From: Ideonella margarita
Lineage (GTDB): Bacteria; Pseudomonadota; Gammaproteobacteria; Burkholderiales; Burkholderiaceae_C
DNA length: 64,000 nucleotides
Assembly (NCBI RefSeq): GCF_038066635.1
Contig: NZ_JBBUTI010000001.1
Span: 496,001 to 560,000, forward strand
Direction: 5' to 3'
The first letter of the stretch is position 1. Every line of letters begins with the position of its first letter. Positions 19,015-28,037 of the stretch are shown here, piece after piece. The translations under genes were made by a program, and so were the position numbers. The notes under the pieces are model-generated. The model did not search any database and was not told the DNA's origin. It saw nothing but the letters and a program-made list of their open reading frames with translations.

Positions 19015-20475
19015 ATGAGTGCAGAGCAGCAGTTGCAGGCTTGGGCGTGCGTGGCGGAGCGGCTTCAGGCCGACGGGTTGGAGGATGCGGCGAAGGCAGA
19101 AGACGGCTTGCTGAGCCTGCTGCAGGAAATACGGCAGGAGCGCGGCACCGTGATGCGGGCGCGTGGCCTGCTGGCCGTGTACGGGCGCGTGGCGGGCCTG
19201 GTGAGCGCCCCCGCGGCGCTGGATGACCTGCGGCTGGCCCGGCGTGTCTTTCGCAGCAACCAGCGCTGGCAGGAAGAGGCGCGCTGCCTGCAGATGATTG
19301 CCGTGGCGCTGCGCGAACGCGGCGCCATGACGGCCTGCGTGGCCGTGGTGCGCCACACGCTGATGATGGGGCTGCTGTCGATGTCGGAACGGGCGGATGT
19401 GGCCCACACCGGCGTGCAGGCCCAGATGGCCCTGCTGCAGTTCGACGATGCCGACATCTGGGCCCAGCGCTACATCCGCCCCTACCTGACCGGCGCGGCG
19501 CAGGCCACCGACCGCCAGTGCGAGTTGTGGCTGGGCTTGTGCCAGCTGCACCTGCAGCAGTACGAGCGGGCGCTGGCGCGCCGCAGCGTCTACACCCTGG
19601 ATCTGTCGGCCGACCACCCGCCCGACACGGTGCTGGCGGGCCTTTGCCTGGACAAGGCCCGGCAGAGCCTGACCGCAGCCGCGGCCTGCGCGCAGAGCAT
19701 GCTGGCGCGCCAGCAGGTGCAGATGCTCGACATGGTGATGAAGGGCCGCGACGGCGACCTGGCCAGTGCGCGCGCCGTGTTCGACGAACTGCGGCTGTCC
19801 TGGGCGGGGGCGCCCGCCGCCTTCCAGGTCGCCCTGCAATGGCACTTCGCCGGCGTGCTGCGGGACCAGGGCGTGCCGGAGGCTGCCCTGCGCGTGCTGG
19901 GCCAGGGCCTGGAGCTGGCGCGCCGCCACCAGGCCGACCACTGGTTGCCCGTGCTGCTGTTCACCATGGCGCAGCTGGCCCAGGAGCAGGGCCGCGCCCC
20001 CCAGGCGGCCGAGTGCTACGAAGCCTTCATCCAGCTGCATGCCTCGGCCCTGCGCAATTCGGTGTCGTGGTTCACCGATGCGGAAGACCTGGCCACCTTC
20101 GGCCCGCCGCCTGACCCGGTGGCGATGCAGCCGGCGCCGTTGACCGCGCGGCCAGGCTTTCTGCAGCGCGCGCTGGACCTGCTGGCCGCCAACGACTTCC
20201 GGCCGATGGACGTGGACAGCGTGGCTCGCAGCGTGCACGTCAGTCGCCGCACGCTGGAGCAGGCGGTGCGCAAGTTCGAGGACAAGAGCCTGCTGGAGCT
20301 GATGCGTGACCGCCGCATGGGCATCGCCATGCACCGGGTGCGCACCACCGACCTGCCGCTGCAGGAACTGGCTCACGCGCTGGGCTACCAGAGCGGCGGC
20401 TCCTTCGCCCGGGATTTCAAGAAGGTGTTTGGCCTGGCGCCGAGCGCCGTGCGCTCAGGGCTGGACAGCCGCTGA
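19015..20475 (+). CDS. AraC family regulator with long helical (TPR-like) N-terminal region
   Basis: About 486 residues. Only the last ~110 are recognisable: an AraC/HTH_18 DNA-binding domain with DVDSVARSVHVSRRTLEQAV (first HTH) and LPLQELAHALGYQSGGSFARDFKKVFG (second HTH; the quoted stretch spans the motif). The preceding ~370 residues are Ala/Leu/Gln-rich and look all-helical, with TPR-like pieces such as AAECYEAFIQLH. No cupin or known ligand domain is seen. Two starts are possible, ATG 19000 and ATG 19015; the latter has a GGGA-type site nearby. The gene converges on and overlaps by 21 bases the degenerate EAL gene. The target genes are not evident. Confidence 0.82.
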   Translation: MSAEQQLQAWACVAERLQADGLEDAAKAEDGLLSLLQEIRQERGTVMRARGLLAVYGRVAGLVSAPAALDDLRLARRVFRSNQRWQEEARCLQMIAVALRERGAMTACVAVVRHTLMMGLLSMSERADVAHTGVQAQMALLQFDDADIWAQRYIRPYLTGAAQATDRQCELWLGLCQLHLQQYERALARRSVYTLDLSADHPPDTVLAGLCLDKARQSLTAAAACAQSMLARQQVQMLDMVMKGRDGDLASARAVFDELRLSWAGAPAAFQVALQWHFAGVLRDQGVPEAALRVLGQGLELARRHQADHWLPVLLFTMAQLAQEQGRAPQAAECYEAFIQLHASALRNSVSWFTDAEDLATFGPPPDPVAMQPAPLTARPGFLQRALDLLAANDFRPMDVDSVARSVHVSRRTLEQAVRKFEDKSLLELMRDRRMGIAMHRVRTTDLPLQELAHALGYQSGGSFARDFKKVFGLAPSAVRSGLDSR

Positions 20476-21384
20476 GCTTGCGGGCGGTGCCGCCACGGGT
20501 TCCGCCCGCAGCGGCCGCCACGCCATGGCCACCACCCCGGCCACGCTCAGCGCCACCAGCGCCCGGCCGAAGCGCCGAAGCAGCGAAAAATGCTCGGCTG
20601 GCGTCCGCCGGAACTCCCAGCCCTGCTGAACGGCCGCCACGATGCGTGACGTGGCCCAGCCGGTGCTGTTCTGCTCCGCCAGCACGCTGCGGTTGTCAGC
20701 GCCGATCTGGCGCGGCGAGGGCAACGCACTGACAAAGGCAATGCCCGCGCGCCGCACCTGCGCCAGCTCATTCACGCTGGTCACCTGGCTGCCGATCATC
20801 AGAACGCCCATGCGCCGCGACAGTTCTTCCAGCGCGCGCCACTGAGCCTCGAACAGCGGGTCGTCCACCCGTTGCACCAGCGCGCAATGCAGGTCGATGT
20901 GGTGCGGCTTGAACACCATCATCAGCGCCTTGATGGCCGACAGATCATCGGCCTGCCGGAACGACAGGCCGAGCTCGAAACCGCATTCCTCGCAGCGCTG
21001 CCCGAACGCCAGCACCGACACGAGGTCATTGCAATGCACGACATGGTGCAGCTCGATCACCACGCGGCGCGCCAGCACGCGCGCGGCCAGCAGTTCCACC
21101 ACGTCTTCGTCATCGGCATGGGCGATGCTGCGTGCGTCCAGCGCGATGATGAGCCGGCGCACGCTGGCCCGTCTCGGCAACCGTTTCGACAGTCGTTCTC
21201 GCCAGGGAAGCCCGAGCGGCAGGGCGCAGAGCTGGCTGTCCTCCAGGTTGTCCCGGATGATCACGCCGGTGATCCGGGTGGCGTGCAGGCTGTCATCGGC
21301 CGTGTTGAGCACGGGATGACTGGCGATGCGGTGGGGGTCGAGAGTGATGCGTGGCACGGCGTTTCCTGGAAGCGCTCTCAGCAT
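20455..21384 (-). CDS. Degenerate EAL-like protein with C-terminal membrane anchor
   Basis: A 309-residue protein whose middle (about 70-235) follows the EAL fold order. VVIELHHVVHCNDLVSVLAF stands where LxLEITE usually is, LGLSFRQADD in place of the DDFGTG loop, HHIDLHCALVQRV in place of KIDxxFV, and VLMIGSQVTSVNELAQVRRA in place of VAEGVET. The EAL motif, the metal-binding DD pair and the catalytic Glu of EGVE are all missing, so phosphodiesterase activity is not expected. A single hydrophobic segment (ALVALSVAGVVAMAW, about 278-293) near the C-terminus predicts a tail anchor. It could be a non-enzymatic c-di-GMP sensor or a protein adaptor. The EAL assignment is by eye and should be treated as probable. 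Confidence 0.65.
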   Translation of the reverse strand: MLRALPGNAVPRITLDPHRIASHPVLNTADDSLHATRITGVIIRDNLEDSQLCALPLGLPWRERLSKRLPRRASVRRLIIALDARSIAHADDEDVVELLAARVLARRVVIELHHVVHCNDLVSVLAFGQRCEECGFELGLSFRQADDLSAIKALMMVFKPHHIDLHCALVQRVDDPLFEAQWRALEELSRRMGVLMIGSQVTSVNELAQVRRAGIAFVSALPSPRQIGADNRSVLAEQNSTGWATSRIVAAVQQGWEFRRTPAEHFSLLRRFGRALVALSVAGVVAMAWRPLRAEPVAAPPASSAAVQP

Positions 21385-21495
21385 GCCTCGCGCGTGCGCG
21401 CGCCAGCCGCTCGATGGCGGGCGGCGCTGCGGATGTGTGCGGAAACGGTGTGACCGTTGCGGAATTGGCGTGGGTGGCCGGGGCCGACCGGTCGC

Positions 21496-23121
21496 TCAGT
21501 CGAGCCGGACGCGGATGTCGGTGTGCTCGTGCATGCCGATGGCCTGGAACAGCAGGTCGATCAGGCGGTGAACCTGGGTGAAGGCGAGGTCACGCCCGGC
21601 CTGGCGCTGGGCCACCACCCAGTTCAGCAGGTCGCTGCCCGCCACGAAGTCGACCCGCACCAGCATGTCGCAACGCAGCTCCACCATTTCCGCACGTTCC
21701 ACACGTATCGACATGTCATCGAGCATGCGCTGCTGATCGCCCACCAGCTGGCCCGACAAGGCCAGCGTGACGAGCATCGGCGCGCCGGCTTCCATCGAGG
21801 TGGCGGCCATGGTGCTCTGGGCGTCGCCGAGGATGGACAGGGTGGCGGCCTCGGTGTGGTGACCGTCGTTCAGCTCGCGGATGCTGCACTGCGGCTCCGG
21901 CCAGGCCGGTGGTGACAACTCGTAAGTCACGCAGTAATCAATGCCCAGGGTATCCAGCAGGTCGGCTCGCTTGAGCAGGTGCAGCACCCGCAGCTGGGCC
22001 AGCCAGAACACCGGGTCGACGTCGGCCACGCCCACCGGGGCGATGTCATTGAGCACCCGCAGCAGGTGCTGGGTGGCCAGCCAATGCATCGGCACCGCCT
22101 GCTCCGCCCACTGGTTGAGCAGACGCAGCAGCGCAGCCGCGCCTTCGGCGTCGACCGTCAGCAGCGGCGACCAGTCGATCAGCCACGGCGGCGGCAACTG
22201 CACGGCATGCGAGGCCAGGTGGGCCACGGCGTTGGGGTCGAGCGATGGCGGGCAGATCCAGCCGACGGCCTGGCCGTCCGGGCGCAGCTCCGGGCGCACC
22301 TGCTGTTCGGCGATCAGGCCTGGCAGCGAGCGCCAGTCGGGCGGTGATTCGCCGAAGCGGTGGGCGAAGGCCTCGGCGCGCTGCTCGAAGCGCTGCTGCT
22401 GGCCGGTGGCCCGGTAGAAGTCGAGCAGGATGGCCCAGGTGTCGGCCTGGCCCTCACGCGGGCCGCCCGGCTCCAGCAGATGCAGAAGGGCTTGCTCGCA
22501 GGCGCCAAATTCGGCATTGGCAAACGCCATGACTGGCAGCGACAGCTCGGCGTCCATCGGCCGCTCATGCGCTTGCAGGGCGCTGCTGCGGGCGCCCCAA
22601 TCGGTGGCGGGCACGCTGCTGGCTTCGCCGGCCGACGAAGGGGACGGGGCGGGGCGGAAGGCCTGGCGAAAGGCGGCGGCGCGGCGCTCGCCACGCAGCT
22701 TCATCGGCACCGTGTTGGCAAAGGCCGCTGCCGGTGCTTGGGCTTGTGACAGGCCCGGGCGTCCGGCCTTGGCCAGCAGGCCAGCCAGGCCGTGGCGCGA
22801 CGCCATCTGGCGCTCGATCGCGTCGATCTTGGCCAGCACGCCGGCCTTCACCACCTGTTCCGGCCAGGCTTCGGCGTTGTCGGTGGGGCGCGTGTGCTCA
22901 TCCAGCCAGGCGAAATGCTCCGACGACAAGCCCTCGCGGCGCACCGAGCGCAGCAGGTCGAATTCGCGTTTGCGCACCGCGTCATTGCGGCGCTTCTGAT
23001 CGATCAGCACCTTCAACTGGGTGCGCGAGAGTTCTGACGCCTGAGCGTCGGCCGGTGTGGTGGCGGTGGTCACCTTGTCCAGCATCTGGCGCAACAGGTG
23101 TCGGGTATCTGAGCGTTTCAT
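21496..23121 (-). CDS. STAS-like domain protein of unknown function
   Basis: A 541-residue soluble protein. The N-terminal ~100 residues are charged helices (RTQLKVLIDQKRRNDAVRKR). An Ala/Pro-rich linker follows, then a short helical-repeat-like region (ALLHLLEPGGPREGQADTWA). The part at about 275-395 looks like a STAS fold, with LIDWSPLLTVDAEGAAALL as the central strand-helix and LDTLGIDYCVTYELSPPAWP at its end. No catalytic motif is visible. Similar proteins occur in Burkholderiales next to signalling genes, as far as I recall. It shares strand and neighbourhood with the diguanylate cyclase upstream. The function is unknown. Confidence 0.75.
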   Translation of the reverse strand: MKRSDTRHLLRQMLDKVTTATTPADAQASELSRTQLKVLIDQKRRNDAVRKREFDLLRSVRREGLSSEHFAWLDEHTRPTDNAEAWPEQVVKAGVLAKIDAIERQMASRHGLAGLLAKAGRPGLSQAQAPAAAFANTVPMKLRGERRAAAFRQAFRPAPSPSSAGEASSVPATDWGARSSALQAHERPMDAELSLPVMAFANAEFGACEQALLHLLEPGGPREGQADTWAILLDFYRATGQQQRFEQRAEAFAHRFGESPPDWRSLPGLIAEQQVRPELRPDGQAVGWICPPSLDPNAVAHLASHAVQLPPPWLIDWSPLLTVDAEGAAALLRLLNQWAEQAVPMHWLATQHLLRVLNDIAPVGVADVDPVFWLAQLRVLHLLKRADLLDTLGIDYCVTYELSPPAWPEPQCSIRELNDGHHTEAATLSILGDAQSTMAATSMEAGAPMLVTLALSGQLVGDQQRMLDDMSIRVERAEMVELRCDMLVRVDFVAGSDLLNWVVAQRQAGRDLAFTQVHRLIDLLFQAIGMHEHTDIRVRLD

Positions 23122-23226
23122 TGCGAGAGAAAGGTGGCGGACTGCCGCGCAAGCCCAGCCAGGGGCGGCACGTTGAATGACGCTTTCATTGTAGGGAAGC
23201 CCGGGGCGTGCCTGCTGACGCCGGCA

Positions 23227-25173
23227 TTAACGTGTCGGCGGGATCGCCAATTCGGTCAGCGATTCCGTGGTGGGCACCACCAGGCCGGCGTTCAGCACGA
23301 CCCGGTTGCGGCCCGCGCGCTTGGCGCGGTAGAGCGCTTCGTCGGCGGTCTTCAGCAGGGAAGCCAGATCGTCCGGGTGGTTGGGCACCAGGCTGCACAC
23401 GCCGATGCTCACCGTGATGCCGACCGCGCCGTAGCCGGTGTCCACCGCCAGCGCCTGCACGGCCGCGCGCATGCGCTCGGCCACCGCGATGGCGCCGTCC
23501 GGACCAGCGCCAGGCATGACCACACAGAACTCCTCGCCGCCGTAACGGGCCACCAGATCGTCCGTGCGCAGGGCCTGGGCCTGCAGCTCACGCGCCACGG
23601 TTTGCAGGCAAAGATCGCCCGCCAGATGGCCGTGGGTGTCGTTGAACATCTTGAAGTGGTCCACGTCGACCAAGGCCACCGAGAGTGACTTGCCGGCCAC
23701 CGTGGCCTGCTCCAGCTCCCGGGCCAGCACGTCGTCGAGGTAGCGCCGGTTCGGGATGGCGGTCAGGCCGTCGGTCATGCTGAGCTGTGACAGCTTGCGG
23801 TTCACGGCTTCCAGCTCGATGGTGCGTTCCCGCACGCGGCTTTCCAGCTGCTCGCGGGCCTCGTGCTGCACCCGCAGCGCGGCAGCCTGGGCGGATTCGC
23901 GCAGCGACCGTTCTTCATTCAGGCGGGCGGCCAGGCCGAGCGAGATCAGCAGCACCTCGATGGCACTGCCGATCTGGGCGGCATGTTCGGTCAGCAGGTT
24001 GCGCTCGATCAGGCCGAACTTGTTGGCGGCCAGGATGGCACCGCCGGCCAGCACGCAGCCAAAGGCCAGCAGGAAGATCTGGCCCGGCTTGTAGCCTTCA
24101 TTGGCCCGCAGCGCCGCCAGCACCGTGACCAGGCCAATGGCCAGCACGGCTGACACGATGGAGAACTTGATGCCCATCGAATAAGGCAGCACGAATGCGG
24201 CGGCTGTTGCCACCAGGTTCATGACCACCAGCGCGCGCACGGCGCTCAGGCGCCAGGCGGGCAGCGGCTGCAACTTCATGAACGTGGCCGCAAACGCGCA
24301 GCCAGTGGCCCCTGAGAGGCCGAGCAGCACCACCAGCGCGGTGTCGTTCCAGGCGGTGGCTTCGGGCCACAGGTACTGGAAGCTCAGGCCGGTGAGCGTG
24401 GTCAGAAAGGTGCCGATGGCGGCGACCCAGGCCACATACAGCGCATAGACCTTCTCGCGCACCGTGATCAGCAGGATCAGGTTGTAGATGAGCAGGCCGC
24501 CCATCACCCCGATGTAGCCGCCATGCAGCAGCATGGCGTCCTGGTCGTGGCTGGCGAAGGCGTCGGGGTCCCAGAGCTCCAGCGGGAACTGCATCGAGCT
24601 GCTGGTCTGCACCCGGGCCAGCATCGCCAGTGTGTGGCCTGCCTGCAGGGTGACGGGCACGACGAAATTGCGGTGGCGGATCGGCCGCTCGGCGAAGGCC
24701 AGCTTGTCACCGAGATGCTGCTGCTGCTGAGCCTGCTCGCTGCCGTTGTCCGGGTAGGTGGAGAGCCACAGGTCGACGCTGTCGAGCACCGGGTAGCCAA
24801 TCTCCAGGAGCCGCCGCGTTGAACCATGGCCATCGTGGGTCAGGTTGGCCCGGAACCAGAACACGCTGCGGGTGTAACCAAACTTGGCGTTGTGGTTGCC
24901 GGTGGACTGCCAGGCGGATTCCGGCAACTGGCGGATCTGGTCGGCCGTCATGAGGCCGGCCGGATCCTCGAAATAATCCATGGCCACCGCCTCGCGGGCG
25001 GGCATGGCGCGGCTGATGGCGGGCAGCGCCAGCAGCAGGCTCAGCAGAAACAGGGAAAGCAGCAGCTGCCAGCGCCGAGCCAGCGCGCCCGGCCACCGCT
25101 GCGCCGCGGCCGGCCGGCAAAGGGCGGGGTGGGGCATGGAGGTTGAAGGGGCTTCCACGGGCATGGCATCCAT
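23227..25173 (-). CDS. Membrane diguanylate cyclase with 7TM-DISM sensor
   Basis: About 648 residues. An N-terminal hydrophobic signal (LLLSLFLLSLLLALPAIS) is followed by a periplasmic 7TMR-DISMED2-type domain (DYFEDPAGLMTADQIRQLPE, FGYTRSVFWFRANL) and seven membrane helices (about 205-395). After a coiled-coil linker (LRESAQAAALRVQHEARE) comes a GGDEF domain with intact active site GGEEF at about 545-549 and NRRYLDDVL earlier. It should make c-di-GMP from two GTP in response to an extracytoplasmic ligand, possibly a carbohydrate as proposed for DISMED2. No RxxD inhibitory site was confirmed. The start could be GTG 25188, ATG 25173 or ATG 25164; none has a strong ribosome site. Confidence 0.9.
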   Translation of the reverse strand: MDAMPVEAPSTSMPHPALCRPAAAQRWPGALARRWQLLLSLFLLSLLLALPAISRAMPAREAVAMDYFEDPAGLMTADQIRQLPESAWQSTGNHNAKFGYTRSVFWFRANLTHDGHGSTRRLLEIGYPVLDSVDLWLSTYPDNGSEQAQQQQHLGDKLAFAERPIRHRNFVVPVTLQAGHTLAMLARVQTSSSMQFPLELWDPDAFASHDQDAMLLHGGYIGVMGGLLIYNLILLITVREKVYALYVAWVAAIGTFLTTLTGLSFQYLWPEATAWNDTALVVLLGLSGATGCAFAATFMKLQPLPAWRLSAVRALVVMNLVATAAAFVLPYSMGIKFSIVSAVLAIGLVTVLAALRANEGYKPGQIFLLAFGCVLAGGAILAANKFGLIERNLLTEHAAQIGSAIEVLLISLGLAARLNEERSLRESAQAAALRVQHEAREQLESRVRERTIELEAVNRKLSQLSMTDGLTAIPNRRYLDDVLARELEQATVAGKSLSVALVDVDHFKMFNDTHGHLAGDLCLQTVARELQAQALRTDDLVARYGGEEFCVVMPGAGPDGAIAVAERMRAAVQALAVDTGYGAVGITVSIGVCSLVPNHPDDLASLLKTADEALYRAKRAGRNRVVLNAGLVVPTTESLTELAIPPTR

Positions 25174-25257
25174 TCCCGGGGAAGCCACACTGGCCGCACA
25201 AACCGGGTTCCCGGTCTTATCGGCGGCTTTGGCGCCTTATGAAGCGCCGCGCGTCGC

Positions 25258-26409
25258 TTATTGCGGAAAGGTACCGGGCAGGAGGATGCGCCGGTCGACA
25301 TTGTCGAGCCGGGTATGTCCGCAGAACGCCATCGTCAGATCGAGTTCCTTGTGGATGATTTCCAGTGCCTTGGTCACGCCGGCCTCGCCCATGGCGCCCA
25401 GGCCGTAGAGGAACGACCGCCCGATCAGGGTGCCGCGGGCGCCCAGGGCCCAGGCCTTGAGCACGTCCTGGCCCGAGCGGATGCCGCCGTCCATCCAGAC
25501 CTCGATGTCTTTGCCCACCGCCTCGGCGATCGACGGCAGGGCTTCGATGGACGACGGGGCGCCGTCGAGCTGCCGGCCGCCGTGGTTGCTGATGATCACG
25601 GCGTCAGCGCCGGACTGCGCAGCCAGGCGGGCGTCTTCCAGGTCCATCACGCCCTTGATGATCAGCTTGCCGCCCCAGCGCTTCTTGATCCATTCCACGT
25701 CGTCCCAGCTCAGGGCCGGGTCGAACTGCTCGGCCGTCCAGGAACTGAGCGAAGACAGATCACCCACGCCCTTGGCGTGACCGACGATGTTGCCGAAGCT
25801 GCGGCGCGGCGTACCCAGCATGCCCAGGCACCAGCGCGGCTTGGTCATCAGGTTGATGATGTTCGCCAGGGTGGGCTTCGGGGGCGCCGACAAACCGTTT
25901 TTCAGGTCCTTGTGGCGCTGGCCGAGGATCTGCAGGTCCAGCGTCAGCATCAGCGCGCTGCACTTCGCGGCCTTGGCGCGGTCGATCAGGCGCTCGACGA
26001 AGTCGCGGTCCTTCATCACGTAGAGCTGGAACCAGAAGGGCGCCTGGGTGTGCGCGGCGATGTCTTCGATCGAGCAGATGCTCATCGTCGACAGCGTGAA
26101 CGGCACGCCGAACTTCTCGGCAGCGCGTGCGGCCAGTATTTCGCCGTCGGCGTGCTGCATGCCCGTCAGGCCGGTCGGGGCGATGGCCACCGGCATGCGG
26201 CTGTCGATGCCGACCATCTTCACCGCGGTGCTGCGGTTTTCCATGTTCACGGCCACGCGCTGGCGCAGCTTGATCTTCTGGAAATCGGTCTCGTTGGCGC
26301 GGTAGGTGCTCTCGGTCCACGAGCCCGAATCGGCATAGTCGTAGAACATGCGCGGCACGCGCTTTTTGGCCAGTACGCGCAGGTCTTCGATGTTGGTGAT
26401 CACGGGCAT
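25258..26409 (-). CDS. lldD: FMN-dependent alpha-hydroxy acid dehydrogenase (L-lactate dehydrogenase type)
   Basis: A 383-residue TIM-barrel flavoenzyme. The substrate and FMN residues lie in FYDYADSGSW, APTGLTGMQHADGE and IISNHGGRQLDGAPSS, where the His is the catalytic base. IKGVMDLEDARLAAQSGADA and DGGIRSGQDVLKA complete the family pattern. ATG 26409 is chosen because a GGAG lies eight bases upstream; an ATG at 26427 would put that site inside the gene. The family oxidises L-lactate (or mandelate or glycolate) to the keto acid, passing electrons to the quinone pool. The LysR gene directly upstream on the same strand may control it. Lactate is the most likely substrate but not proven by sequence. 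Confidence 0.87.
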   Translation of the reverse strand: MPVITNIEDLRVLAKKRVPRMFYDYADSGSWTESTYRANETDFQKIKLRQRVAVNMENRSTAVKMVGIDSRMPVAIAPTGLTGMQHADGEILAARAAEKFGVPFTLSTMSICSIEDIAAHTQAPFWFQLYVMKDRDFVERLIDRAKAAKCSALMLTLDLQILGQRHKDLKNGLSAPPKPTLANIINLMTKPRWCLGMLGTPRRSFGNIVGHAKGVGDLSSLSSWTAEQFDPALSWDDVEWIKKRWGGKLIIKGVMDLEDARLAAQSGADAVIISNHGGRQLDGAPSSIEALPSIAEAVGKDIEVWMDGGIRSGQDVLKAWALGARGTLIGRSFLYGLGAMGEAGVTKALEIIHKELDLTMAFCGHTRLDNVDRRILLPGTFPQ

Positions 26410-26479
26410 CCGGTTGTCTCCAGGCATTTTTGTGCAGCCGATGCTAGCTGCGCCGCCCGCCGATTGGCCGGAAACTTAT

Positions 26480-27463
26480 TCAGGCCTTGCCGGAAACGAG
26501 CGCCAGTCCTTCCGTGGCGGCCTGGGCGCAGGCTTCGCGCAGCCACTGGGCCGTGGCGTGCGCCAGCGGGTGGTCAGCGCAGGTGCTGAGCAGGTAGGCG
26601 GTGTCCGGGCGCGCCAGCGGTGTCTGGCCAGCGCCCATCACCGGCACCAGTGCGCCCGAGCGCAGCGCCTGCCGCGCCAGGCTGGGCCGGGCCAGCACCA
26701 CGCCCTGGGCCTGCAGGGCCGCTTCAAGCGTCAGGCCGAGGTCGATCAGGCGCGGGCCCTGGTCGGGCTCGGGCCAGCTCAAGCCGCAGGCGCGGAACCA
26801 CGGCGCCCACGGCTCGACCGGGGTGCGCAGCAAGGGCCAGCGGGCGATGTCTTCCGGGCTGTGCAAGTGCGGCTGCTGCGGGCCCAGCTCGGCCAGCAAG
26901 GCCGGGCTGGCCAGGGGGATCAGGTGGTCGTGCATCAGCACCCGCTCGGGCGCTGCGCCGGCCAGCGGGCTGTGGCGCACTTCCAGGGTGGCGTCGCTGG
27001 CGGGGCTGTCGATGAAGGGCGACGACAGCAAAATCTCAAGTTCGACGTCGGGGTGCGCCTGCGCGAAGGCGGGCAGGGCGGGCACCAGCACCAGGCGGGC
27101 GAAGGTGGGCGGCGCGCACAGCTGCACCCGCTGGCGCTGCTGGGCGCTGCGGCGGTGCAGCGGCATGGCGGCCAGCAAGCCGAGGGCGGCGCGCACCTGC
27201 TGCAAATATTCCTTGCCGATCGGCGTGGGCACCAGGGCCTTGGCACCGCGCTGCAGCAGCACCACGCCCAGCAACTCTTCCAGCGCGTTGATGCGCTTGC
27301 CAACCGCGCTGGCCGTGACGTGCAACTCGTCCGCTGCGCGCTCGAAGGTGCCCAGCCGGACGGCGGCTTCGAAGGCGCGAAGCCCGTCCATGCTGGGCAG
27401 GCGCAGCGCGGGCGAGGTCAGCGGGGCGGCGCTGGGGTCGAGGTGGTCAGGGAGTACAGCCAT
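26480..27463 (-). CDS. LysR family transcriptional regulator
   Basis: A 327-residue regulator with a 20-residue leader before the LysR winged helix (SMDGLRAFEAAVRLGTFERA, then DELHVTASAVGKRINALEELLG). The effector-binding region follows. The DNA-binding motif and length are standard for the GcvA/LysR type. It lies 70 bases upstream of, and in the same direction as, the lldD-type gene. Control of that gene is the simplest guess, but the usual divergent arrangement is absent. A 15-base gap separates it from the hemerythrin gene upstream. Confidence 0.88.
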   Translation of the reverse strand: MAVLPDHLDPSAAPLTSPALRLPSMDGLRAFEAAVRLGTFERAADELHVTASAVGKRINALEELLGVVLLQRGAKALVPTPIGKEYLQQVRAALGLLAAMPLHRRSAQQRQRVQLCAPPTFARLVLVPALPAFAQAHPDVELEILLSSPFIDSPASDATLEVRHSPLAGAAPERVLMHDHLIPLASPALLAELGPQQPHLHSPEDIARWPLLRTPVEPWAPWFRACGLSWPEPDQGPRLIDLGLTLEAALQAQGVVLARPSLARQALRSGALVPVMGAGQTPLARPDTAYLLSTCADHPLAHATAQWLREACAQAATEGLALVSGKA

Positions 27464-27478
27464 CGTGGCCGCACTCTA

Positions 27479-27916
27479 TCAAGCCGTGGCGCCTTGCTGC
27501 GCTTGAGTCGCCGGGTCGAAGCCCACCTGCTCCAGGTGCGAGGCGAGTGCGGCGTCCATCGACAGCACATGCGCATGAAACCAGGCGGCCAGCTCTGGCA
27601 GGATGCGGCGCAGCGGGCCGTGGTCACCGTGCTGCTGTGCCAGCACCGCCACCTCCCGCATCACGGCCAGCACGCCGGCATGCTGGCGGATGTGGCAGTT
27701 GTCTGGCGCCAGGCCCGCGGCCAGCATCCAGCGGTCTTCCTGGCCGAAGTGCGCCAGGGTGTGTTGCTCCAGCGCGAGCCATGCGGCGAGGCCGGCTTCC
27801 GGAGATTCGTTGAGCGCAGCCTCCGTGCGCCCGAGCAACTCGACGAATTCGATGTGGGTCTGGTCGATCTGCGGGTGATCGAGCGTCAGGGCGGTGGACC
27901 ATTCAAGCAAGGGCAT
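27479..27916 (-). CDS. Bacteriohemerythrin
   Basis: A 145-residue single-domain hemerythrin. Likely di-iron ligands follow the family order: DHPQIDQTHIEFVEL, LEQHTLAHFGQEDRWM, HIRQHAGVL and WFHAHVLSMD. The family binds O2 reversibly at a non-heme di-iron site and serves in oxygen storage or sensing. There is no signal peptide, so it should be cytoplasmic. It is on the same strand as the LysR gene downstream (15 bases), and a joint transcript is possible. No partner is indicated. Confidence 0.88.
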   Translation of the reverse strand: MPLLEWSTALTLDHPQIDQTHIEFVELLGRTEAALNESPEAGLAAWLALEQHTLAHFGQEDRWMLAAGLAPDNCHIRQHAGVLAVMREVAVLAQQHGDHGPLRRILPELAAWFHAHVLSMDAALASHLEQVGFDPATQAQQGATA

Positions 27917-28037
27917 GGCTTCAGCTGTTTCGGGCGGGCCGGGTACGGGCGATTTCGCGAAGCAGCGATTCTTGAAGGCGTGACAAGGCGGTCATTTGCG
28001 CTGCATCAAGGTGGGGGCGGGCGGGCAGAATGTCGGC

